DNA from: Chitinophagaceae bacterium DXS
GTDB lineage: Bacteria; Bacteroidota; Bacteroidia; Chitinophagales; Chitinophagaceae
Assembly: GCA_030345135.1 (NCBI GenBank)
Contig: CP128386.1
Location: forward strand, 2,311,356 to 2,375,355
DNA length: 64,000 nucleotides
Direction: 5' to 3'
A program made the position numbers and the translations under genes. Below, piece after piece: positions 53,909-61,589 of this stretch (position 1 is the stretch's first letter; each line of letters begins with the position of its first letter). The notes below the pieces were generated by a model. It did not search any database. It had not been told where the DNA came from and was given only the letters and a program-made list of their open reading frames with translations.

Positions 53909-55345
53909 TTAGAATTTATCCCAGAATAATTTCACTTCAACTTTATCATCCCCTCCCATGGCTTTCACTGCTTCATCATAATTTGTTGTATTTACATTTT
54001 GTTCTTTTACGGGATAATTAAAGCGATTGGGAAATCCTGACTGCGCTTTATCGGGAACAGCCATTTCCGGATAATCCAATCTTCTTACATCAATCCAGGC
54101 ATCATAGCCTCTATTGTACTCTGCAATCCATTTTTGCAAACCTATTTTTTGTTTCCATGTTCCCTGTGAAGTCGCGTATTTCACATTGGCAGAAGCGAGA
54201 TAGGTTGTTGCATCTGCATCACTTCCATTCCAGTAAAGTATAGAGGCTCTTATCGCATTGTTATAATGATCTTCAGCAGTGCCACTCACGTTAAAGCCAC
54301 GCTCTTTTGCTTCGGCCAATAAGAATTCTGTTTCGCTATAATCCAGCAGGTCGCCGGGGAATGTTGTTTCCAACATTTGTTCACTTGGGGATGCATAAGC
54401 TGTAAAGCTGCTCTTTAAACCCGCAGGCGCACCAATATAAACGCCGTTGGCGTTAGGAACCAGGTACAAAGGAATTCTCGGATCCACCAGCGTGTTTAAT
54501 TTATCCATTAAAGTTTTGCATGCGATGAAATCATGTCTGCCACTTTGCACAAGATCAACCCAGATAGGATTTGTGTTGGGCGTGTTTCCCAAATATTGAA
54601 ACGTGGCGTTGTCGCCGTTGGAAGTAAATACATTTGGTGCAGCTTGCTCAACAAGCGTTTTGGCCTTTGTAGGATCACTATCCGCAATCACCATAGCCAA
54701 TTTCAATTTCAGTGAGTTGGCAAACATTTTCCATTTATCAATGGAACCTCCATAGATAAGATCTGCATCTTCAAAGCCTGCATCTGTATTATCCAGCTGT
54801 GCTATGGCAGCGTCAAGCCTGGTCAGTAATGTATAATAAACAGTTTGCGCATCATCAAATTTTGGCTGAACAATGCTATCCACTTTCAATGCATCTGTAT
54901 AAGGAATATTGCCAAAGGTATTCACCAACATAGAGAAGGCATACACTTCTGTAATGTCACACATAGCAGTTTCATTCTTCTTAACGATATCAGATACTAC
55001 CTGCGGGTCCTGCTGCGGTATAAGGGTTTTTGCTTTTTCCAGGTTGACGATAATATCCCTGTATATAATATTCCACAACTGATCCGGCAATGATCTTGTT
55101 GTAAGATCGTAGTTTGCTTCATCGGTATAAGTAGTCTCTGTCCAGTATTGCACTATAAGCCGGAATATGTTGCGGTTAACACTTGAGCTGGTATGTATAT
55201 CCGCAAGGTTCTTTTGTGCATTGCTGAATAAGGTTGCCGGCGGCACGTCTGTGTACAACTTCGGACCTTCATTTAAATTTTGAATATCCTTTTTGCAGGA
55301 AGCAAGCGCCGCGAAAACTGATAGTATAATGAGGATCTTTTTCAT
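53909..55345 (-). CDS. SusD-family lipoprotein (module 1)
   Basis: A 478-residue SusD-like group 2 lipoprotein with lipobox ALASCKKDIQNLNEG. It contains VPPATLFSNAQKNLADIHTS, the block YAFSMLVNTFGNIPYTDALK, FANSLKLKLAMVI and the C-terminal RGYDAWIDVRRLDYPEMAVP. It follows the SusC gene by 58 bases and is closed by a terminator. The three SusD proteins of the cluster are clearly related but far from identical, so they may bind different ligands. Confidence 0.94.
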   Translation of the reverse strand: MKKILIILSVFAALASCKKDIQNLNEGPKLYTDVPPATLFSNAQKNLADIHTSSSVNRNIFRLIVQYWTETTYTDEANYDLTTRSLPDQLWNIIYRDIIVNLEKAKTLIPQQDPQVVSDIVKKNETAMCDITEVYAFSMLVNTFGNIPYTDALKVDSIVQPKFDDAQTVYYTLLTRLDAAIAQLDNTDAGFEDADLIYGGSIDKWKMFANSLKLKLAMVIADSDPTKAKTLVEQAAPNVFTSNGDNATFQYLGNTPNTNPIWVDLVQSGRHDFIACKTLMDKLNTLVDPRIPLYLVPNANGVYIGAPAGLKSSFTAYASPSEQMLETTFPGDLLDYSETEFLLAEAKERGFNVSGTAEDHYNNAIRASILYWNGSDADATTYLASANVKYATSQGTWKQKIGLQKWIAEYNRGYDAWIDVRRLDYPEMAVPDKAQSGFPNRFNYPVKEQNVNTTNYDEAVKAMGGDDKVEVKLFWDKF

Positions 55346-55403
55346 CCGAATAGAATTTAAGTTTTAAATACTGCTGATAGATGTTGTTTTCAATCAGCCA
55401 TTA

Positions 55404-58400
55404 CTAAAATCTAAGTCTCAGGTTAATACCAACGCTTCTTGTTGTTGGATAAGCTCCTACCTGGAAGCCCTGCAGGTTGCCTGAGCTAATGCCTTCTTCT
55501 GGATCTGAATAAGGCAGATTTTTGTGAATGAGCCACAGGTTCCTTCCGATCAGGGAAAGATCAATTCCCTTAAACGGGGCAATCTTATTCATAAATTTTT
55601 GCGGGAATGAATATGTTAGGGTAAGCTCTCTCAGTTTGACATAGCTTGCATCATACACAAAGGCTTTATCAGGATTTAATTCATATCCATAAGCACCGGT
55701 GCTTCCACTTATATCTATTCTTGTTGCATTCGGCTTGCCATCTTCAGTTACTCCTTTATTAATAATTCCTCCACCATTAGCAATTGTATTTCTAACGGGG
55801 CTGCCCTTATCGTTAAGACCTGCTGTTTCAGGATACAATCCTACATCCAGCCCATAATACATATCCAATGAAAATACATCGCCGCCATGTCTTGTATCAA
55901 TCAAAAAGCTCAATGAAAAATCTTTGTATTTAAAACTGTTGTTAATACCGGCAATCCAGTCAGGATTAATATCACCGATGTTTTTATTTTGAGTAGAAGT
56001 AATCTCGTAATAACCATCTCCGTCCACAACCTTTTCTCCATTCAGGTAGATAAAATCACTACCTCTTAAAATTCCATAAGGCTGACCAACCTGCGCGTTC
56101 AGAGAAATGCCACCGGGGAATGAACCTAGTTGCAGGTTATCAATTCCATTGAGATCAAGTACTTTGTTCCTGTTTCTTGTCCAGTTAATATTGATGTTCC
56201 ATGTAAAGTCGCGTGTTTTAACAGGTGTGCCATATAATGAAACTTCAAAGCCCTGGTTAAGAATCGCTCCCGCGTTGATGTATTTAAAATCATACCCCGT
56301 TGCATCAGATACAGGCGCAGCAACAATCTGGTTTACACTTTTTGCATGATAATAAGTAAAGTCAAAACCTAACCGGTTTTTAAAGAACGCCATTTCAATG
56401 CCACCTTCATAAGACTTGGTTCTTTCCGGTACAAGGTTCTGATTATTCTTTGTTGTTGCGTTGGCAGTTAATGGTTGCGTACCAAATGCAGGGTTCATTG
56501 TATAGTAATCCAGCAAACTCTGCGGAGGAGCGCTGTTACCTACTTCAGCATAATTCACTCTTGCCTTTCCGTAAGAAAGCCAGGGCGTGTTTTTAATCAA
56601 CTTTGAAAAAACAAAACCCAGCGAGGCTGAGGGATAGAAATAAACATTATTTCCCGGAGAGAGTGTTGAGGCTTTATCACGTCGTCCTGTAAGATCAAGG
56701 AACAACATGTCTTTATATCCAAAAGTTGCGCTACCAAATATGCCGTCTACACCTTCATCAATATATGCTTCAGTTGGAGCAACCATCGGATTTTTTGTGT
56801 TGGACAACGCATAGATATCCGGCACAACAAGTCCGCCGTTGGTTTCAGCAAAAATGGAACTGTTATTTGTTCTTCTTATGTTCAAGCCTGCTGTTCCCTT
56901 GAAGTTCAGGTCACGCGTGATGTCTGTATTAAAGTTGGCAAGCAGATCGTAGTTATACTCACTAAAAGTGTGGTTATATCTTGAATAATAAGGCACTTCC
57001 AGGCTCCCCACTGCGATACGCTCTTCCTGTATCTCATCATAATAATCCAGTGTTACGCGGCCAAGTATATTGAGCCACTTTGCAACATTATAGTTCAGGC
57101 TAACATTACCAAAGTAGCGGGAGCGATTATCGTTTTCAAAATTTTTATACCGCACAAAGTATGGGTTGTTCCAGTAAATGGGCACGAGGCCATTTTTTTC
57201 ATCGCTTGGATCGGCCCAGTTCCATGTTACATTTTTACCCTGCCTGTCATAAGCTTCTTTTTGTTCTTTTACATCGACATTTGTTTCCCACCACTCTCTG
57301 AAGTTCGTCATAAGATTGGTGGAGTGATCACCGCTATATCCTGTTCCATATCTGCCCAATCCTGAAATGTGTGAATAATTTACGCCGGCAGTTGCAGTCA
57401 GCTTGTCGGTAATATTATAGGAAGCACCAAAGTTGATGATATCCTTTTTGATCTGGCTGTTAGGCAACACTCCCCGTTCATCTGTGCGTGTATAACCAAG
57501 TTTGTACCAGCCCTTATCGCCACCACCATCAATAGCTATGCTGTTATTGGTTGATGCAGGACTCACAAAGAATGTAGAAGGATTATTTGACGCTGCCAGC
57601 CATGGTCTTGCTTTGTGATAATAAGGAGAATTAACGTCAAATGCATCCCATTGATACACCATCAGGTTAGGATCAAATTTTGCACCCCATGAGGCATCTT
57701 CTGTTGTAGGCGTAACCAGGTCGGGCGTTCCGTCTCCGTTCACGTCAAAATAAAAAAAGTTGCCATCGGGAGAATCGTAATAAGTTCCATAACCTGCCCC
57801 ATATTGATTTTGATATTTGGGGAAAGTTGATTTGTCAACAGAACTTATTGTAACTCCTGAATTAATTGTAATGCCAAGCCCCTTCTTTCCTTTTTTGGTA
57901 GTAATCATTACTACTCCGTTTGCAGCGCGCGAACCGTACAATGCGGATGCCGCTGCTCCTTTAAGAACGTTTAGGGATTCAATATCATCCGGGTTAATAT
58001 CAGCAACAGCATTACCATAATCATAGCCACCGCGACCAGTTGTCTGGTTGGCGTTGTCTGTTTTGTTGGCTTTGTTCATTTTGTTGGTGTTGGTATTATC
58101 TACAGGAACACCGTCAATTACAAACAACGCCTGGTTGTTTCCAAGCAATGATTTAAAACCACGCATTACCACGTTAGTGGATCCACCAAGCGAATTGTTC
58201 TGCCGGATCTCCAAACCGGCAACCTTTCCGCTTAAGCCTCCAACAAAATTGCTGCTACGGGTTTTGCTTACCTCGTCTCCGTTTACCTGCTGTGCGGCAT
58301 ATGGCAAGGAGTTACGGGTTCTTTTAATACCGAGAGCTGTAACAACCACTTCATTTACTACATTGTCCTGCGGATTTAGGGTGACTGTATAAGAAGATTC

Positions 58401-58649
58401 AGTGCCAATCTTCACTTCAGTATTGGCAAAATTAAGGGCTGATATTACCAGTACATCGCCCTTTTTTGCAGTTATTGTAAAACCGCCGTCTTGTGTTGTA
58501 GCGGTGCCGGTAGAAGTGCCTTTCAGCAGGATGGAAGCACCTTCTATAGGCTGCCCGTTTTTGTCAATTACTTTTCCATTAATTGCACTCTGTGCAAAGG
58601 TGTCGTGCATAACAAGCAATAACACCAGGAGTGTCAGCATTCGTCTCAT
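55404..58649 (-). CDS. SusC/RagA TonB-dependent transporter (module 1)
   Basis: A 1081-residue outer-membrane transporter with signal MRRMLTLLVLLLVMHDTFAQ, CNA-B domain (about 22-100, INGKVIDKNGQPIEGASILL), plug (about 105-255) with IESLNVLKGAAASALYGSRAANGVVMITT, and a barrel ending TRSVGINLRLRF. No STN domain. It is the first gene of the three-module cluster and divergent from folD. The 58650-58867 upstream gap is AT-rich with no repeat array. Confidence 0.95.
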   Translation of the reverse strand: MRRMLTLLVLLLVMHDTFAQSAINGKVIDKNGQPIEGASILLKGTSTGTATTQDGGFTITAKKGDVLVISALNFANTEVKIGTESSYTVTLNPQDNVVNEVVVTALGIKRTRNSLPYAAQQVNGDEVSKTRSSNFVGGLSGKVAGLEIRQNNSLGGSTNVVMRGFKSLLGNNQALFVIDGVPVDNTNTNKMNKANKTDNANQTTGRGGYDYGNAVADINPDDIESLNVLKGAAASALYGSRAANGVVMITTKKGKKGLGITINSGVTISSVDKSTFPKYQNQYGAGYGTYYDSPDGNFFYFDVNGDGTPDLVTPTTEDASWGAKFDPNLMVYQWDAFDVNSPYYHKARPWLAASNNPSTFFVSPASTNNSIAIDGGGDKGWYKLGYTRTDERGVLPNSQIKKDIINFGASYNITDKLTATAGVNYSHISGLGRYGTGYSGDHSTNLMTNFREWWETNVDVKEQKEAYDRQGKNVTWNWADPSDEKNGLVPIYWNNPYFVRYKNFENDNRSRYFGNVSLNYNVAKWLNILGRVTLDYYDEIQEERIAVGSLEVPYYSRYNHTFSEYNYDLLANFNTDITRDLNFKGTAGLNIRRTNNSSIFAETNGGLVVPDIYALSNTKNPMVAPTEAYIDEGVDGIFGSATFGYKDMLFLDLTGRRDKASTLSPGNNVYFYPSASLGFVFSKLIKNTPWLSYGKARVNYAEVGNSAPPQSLLDYYTMNPAFGTQPLTANATTKNNQNLVPERTKSYEGGIEMAFFKNRLGFDFTYYHAKSVNQIVAAPVSDATGYDFKYINAGAILNQGFEVSLYGTPVKTRDFTWNININWTRNRNKVLDLNGIDNLQLGSFPGGISLNAQVGQPYGILRGSDFIYLNGEKVVDGDGYYEITSTQNKNIGDINPDWIAGINNSFKYKDFSLSFLIDTRHGGDVFSLDMYYGLDVGLYPETAGLNDKGSPVRNTIANGGGIINKGVTEDGKPNATRIDISGSTGAYGYELNPDKAFVYDASYVKLRELTLTYSFPQKFMNKIAPFKGIDLSLIGRNLWLIHKNLPYSDPEEGISSGNLQGFQVGAYPTTRSVGINLRLRF

Positions 58650-58867
58650 GTTTGCATAGATTAGTTAAAGAATGAAGAATTGTTAAAAAAAATATAAAAC
58701 ATTTTTAATAAATCATAATTAAAATAGACGAATAGTCGATGTTTAAGCAGTAAATAAACAAACTCATACATTTCGAAAAATCATCATTCGAAACTTATTT
58801 ATAACTGATTTTCAGCGAGAAACAAGGTTTAACAGCGCTTGCATTCGGAACATTACGTGGCAGGACT

Positions 58868-58875
58868 TATCTTTG
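58868..58875 (+). promoter_or_regulatory. Candidate -7 box of folD
   Basis: TATCTTTG is a full match to TAnnTTTG and ends four bases before the ATG at 58880, so a leaderless transcript is likely. A clear -33 element at the usual spacing is not seen. Confidence 0.6.
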
Positions 58876-58879
58876 CACA

Positions 58880-59755
58880 ATGCTAGTATTAGACGGAAAA
58901 ATCGCCTCCAAATCGGTAATAGATTCATTAAAAACAGAAGTTGAAGCATTAAAAGCTCAGGGCAAAAGAGCCCCTCACCTTGCAGCAGTATTAGTTGGTA
59001 ACAACGGCGCAAGTGAAACATATGTAGCAAGTAAAGTAAAGCACTGTGAAGAAATAGGCTTCGGCTCTACACTGATCAGACTTTCAGATACTGTTACAGA
59101 AACAGAGCTGATAGCAACTATAGATGAGTTAAATAAGAATGCAGACATTGACGGTATACTGGTGCAGTTGCCGTTGCCTAAGCATATTGATGAGCAAAAG
59201 ATCATTATGGCGATTGACCCCGCCAAAGACGTAGACGGGTTTCATCCCGTAAGCATTGGTAAGCTGGTTCAGGGGTTACAGACTTTTATCCCTGCAACTC
59301 CGTATGGCATTATGCTGATGCTCGAACATTTCAACATCTCTACAAAAGGAAAGCATGCTGTAGTTATTGGACGCAGCAATATCGTTGGCCGCCCAATGAG
59401 CATTTTGCTTAGCAGCAACAACGCTTTTGGTAATTGTACCGTAACTGTTTGCCATTCGCACACGCCCAATCTTAAAGAAATGTGCTTACAGGGTGATATA
59501 ATTGTTGCAGCTTTAGGCAGACCAGAATTTGTGAAGGCTGACATGGTTAAAGATGGCGCAATTATTATAGACGTGGGTATTACAAGAGTTGAAGACAGCA
59601 CTGCTAAAAGAGGTTATAGAATTAAAGGCGATGTCGCGTATAATGAGGTTGCAGAAAAAGCATCAGCAATTACTCCGGTGCCCGGCGGCGTTGGATTAAT
59701 GACTATTGCAGGATTGATGAAGAACACGTTGCAGGCGTATAGAGAGAAGCTGTGA
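58880..59755 (+). CDS. folD: Bifunctional methylenetetrahydrofolate dehydrogenase / cyclohydrolase
   Basis: A 291-residue cytoplasmic enzyme of one-carbon metabolism: it oxidises methylene-THF with NADP and hydrolyses methenyl-THF to formyl-THF. The catalytic lysine lies in YVASKVKHCEEIG, the substrate loop is VQLPLPKHID, the cofactor region is VVIGRSNIVGRPMSILL and the end motif is TPVPGGVGLMTIAGLMKNTLQAY. Length is normal. The stop codon is followed immediately by a heptamer array. Confidence 0.97.
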   Translation: MLVLDGKIASKSVIDSLKTEVEALKAQGKRAPHLAAVLVGNNGASETYVASKVKHCEEIGFGSTLIRLSDTVTETELIATIDELNKNADIDGILVQLPLPKHIDEQKIIMAIDPAKDVDGFHPVSIGKLVQGLQTFIPATPYGIMLMLEHFNISTKGKHAVVIGRSNIVGRPMSILLSSNNAFGNCTVTVCHSHTPNLKEMCLQGDIIVAALGRPEFVKADMVKDGAIIIDVGITRVEDSTAKRGYRIKGDVAYNEVAEKASAITPVPGGVGLMTIAGLMKNTLQAYREKL

Positions 59756-59830
59756 GCTGTCAGCTATTAGCTATTAGCTTTGGGTTTCAGGTTTCAGGTT
59801 TGAGGTGTGAGGAATAACGTTTGAGGAGAA
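59754..59830 (+). repeat. Composite heptamer array outward from folD
   Basis: Begins at the stop with AGCTGTC, AGCTATT, AGCTATT, AGCTTTG, then GTTTCAG, GTTTCAG, GTTTGAG, GTGTGAG. The order of families equals that at 22262-22345 and, mirrored, at 36128-36226. Confidence 0.85.
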
Positions 59831-59895
59831 TAAGGAAAATGTTGATATTCTTTCAAGGTGGATAATGACGGCGAAAGAGTGAGCTTTTAGAATTA

Positions 59896-59995
59896 AGGAC
59901 TTCGTAAATCGTACTTCGTACTTGTTTTAAGAATGATTGTATAAAAATTTTGAAGCCGCACCTGAGTACTTCGTAAATCGTACTTCGTACTTATG
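59896..59995 (+). repeat. Two copies of a GTACTTC heptamer array
   Basis: Two similar blocks (about 59898-59921 and 59967-59991), each with GTAAATC, GTACTTC, GTACTT. The same family, in matching outward polarity, lies downstream of the SusD gene at 42799. Confidence 0.8.
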
Positions 59996-60041
59996 AAAGC
60001 AACCTGATACCGAAAGCGCAGCAAGTCGCACTTGAACACAC

Positions 60042-60095
60042 ATCGTACCCGCCCGAACGTACCGTCGGTACGGGCAGGCATCTAACATCGTACAT
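60042..60095 (-). repeat. GATGTAC array with the 31-base palindromic element, outward from queE
   Basis: The reverse complement of the thiolase-side composite at 42456-42540: read away from queE it has TGTACGATGTTAGATG, the identical 31-base palindrome (60048-60078) and TACGATGTG. Confidence 0.9.
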
Positions 60096-60099
60096 TGAA

Positions 60100-60723
60100 A
60101 TGTTTTTAACTAACGAACATATTACCACAAAGCTTCCGGTTATGGAAGCTTTTTATACTATACAGGGTGAAGGTTTTCACCAGGGGCGTGCTGCATACTT
60201 CATAAGGCTGGGAGGCTGTGATGTCGGATGTTTTTGGTGCGATGTAAAGGATAGCTGGGATGCCTCGGCTCATCCGGTTTTATCTGTTGATGAGATTGTT
60301 GCTGAAGCGAAAAATAATCCGGGACGCTTAGCTGTAATTACAGGTGGAGAGCCGTTGATGCATAATCTTGATGAACTGACACATGCTTTGCATGAAGCAG
60401 GTTTTGAAACGAATATGGAAACCTCCGGTTCCAGTCCTTTATCGGGCGAATGGGATTGGATCTGTCTTTCTCCAAAGAAATTTAAAGCGCCCTTACCTGA
60501 AGTGCTGGTCGCCGCAAATGAACTGAAAGTTATTATCTACAATAAATCTGATTTTGATTGGGCGGAAAAACATGCAAAAGAAGTAGGTCCTTCATGCAAA
60601 TTATATCTCCAGCCAGAATGGAGCAAAGCAGCAGAAATGACGCCGTTGATTGTCGATTATATTAAAGCAAATCCGCAGTGGGAACTGAGTTTGCAGGTGC
60701 ATAAGTACATAAATGTGCCATAG
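60100..60723 (+). CDS. queE: 7-carboxy-7-deazaguanine synthase
   Basis: A 207-residue radical SAM enzyme that contracts the ring of carboxytetrahydropterin to CDG in queuosine synthesis. The iron-sulphur cluster motif is C40-x3-C44-x2-C47 (GGCDVGCFWCD), preceded by YTIQGEGFHQGRAAYFIRL and followed by VITGGEPLMHNLDEL. The C-terminal region carries SPKKFKAPLPEVL and LYLQPEWS. No other queuosine gene is in this window. A heptamer array starts at the stop codon. Confidence 0.95.
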   Translation: MFLTNEHITTKLPVMEAFYTIQGEGFHQGRAAYFIRLGGCDVGCFWCDVKDSWDASAHPVLSVDEIVAEAKNNPGRLAVITGGEPLMHNLDELTHALHEAGFETNMETSGSSPLSGEWDWICLSPKKFKAPLPEVLVAANELKVIIYNKSDFDWAEKHAKEVGPSCKLYLQPEWSKAAEMTPLIVDYIKANPQWELSLQVHKYINVP

Positions 60724-60950
60724 AGCTGTTAGCTATCAGCTGTGCTCGTCGCCGGATGGGATTCCGCATAATTTAGAAGTACATGCTTGATCTGATTGCA
60801 TCATTCCAGGCTAATTGTATTTCCTTTTTACAATATTCCACGCTTAATTTTTAGACTATCTCTTACGCCCTTACAGGGCTTGATCGATTTTTTGTTTTAT
60901 TTCACAGGGCGTTGCCCTGTGCTAATGCCGGACGCCCCTTCAGGGCTTTG
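60722..60950. repeat. Array end and GC-rich palindromes after queE
   Basis: AGCTGTT, AGCTATC, AGCTGTG units follow the queE stop (60722-60745). Further on, CGCCCTTACAGGGCTTG (60866-60882), the perfect palindrome CACAGGGCGTTGCCCTGTG (60903-60921) and GACGCCCCTTCAGGGCTTTG (60931-60950) form a REP-like cluster. A related element lies at about 40946. Nothing else is recognised in 60951-61200. Confidence 0.7.
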
Positions 60951-61204
60951 TGCTGGCTGGCCAATAGTGTAACGCATTTCCCATGTTGATATTTGCAATT
61001 TTGTTTCGGCACATTCAATATGCGTTCATCTTTAACTAGTAAGTTATATTGCATTTACGCAGAGCACGCTTTCGGACTCTGGTTTCATCCAACTAACAAA
61101 CAAAGAATTTTTCGCGTTGCTAAGTAAAATCGCGTCTGGTTAACTCGCTAACTCTTTTTATTATGGTCCAGTCATTCGAATTTTAATCGCTTTGCCCATT
61201 TTGT

Positions 61205-61515
61205 ATTGCTTCATTTTCATATCCACACATTTTCATATTCACTTATTTGCAACTTTCAATTATCAATTATTTCACCAGATTCGCACATTTACCCATTTGC
61301 ATATTTGCACATTCGCACGTCATTTTCAATTTCCAACTTTCAATTATCAATTATTTCACCCCATCCGCACATTTACCCATTCGCATATTTGCACATTTCC
61401 ACACATTGTCAATTTTCAACTTTCAATTTTCAATTATCTCACTTCATCCGCACATTTACCCATTTGCACATTTGCACATTCCCACATCATTTTCGATTTT
61501 CAATTCTCCATTAAT
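61205..61515 (-). repeat. Three-unit tandem repeat of 83-84 bases made of heptamer and octamer words
   Basis: Units start near 61251, 61335 and 61418. Read leftwards from the amidohydrolase gene each contains TTGATAA/TTGAAAA, TTGAAAG, TTGAAAA, then octamers GTGCGAAT, GTGCAAAT, ATGCAAAT, GGTAAATG, GTGCGGAT, and a GTGAAATAA link. Single copies of the same composite stand near 19515 and 41027. Long open frames on the forward strand here are repeat artefacts. Confidence 0.9.
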
Positions 61516-61589
61516 ATTATTAAATTCATTGGCATGATTATTAGATTGAATAATCATCATTGATTTCCTCACTTCTAAATTCATTTGCC

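Noticed and set aside
61192-61563. Long overlapping open frames (about 96-123 codons) rich in His, Phe and Ser
   Set aside because: They are translations of the 83-base tandem repeat; all three forward frames are open and show the same repeated peptide, with no family resemblance.
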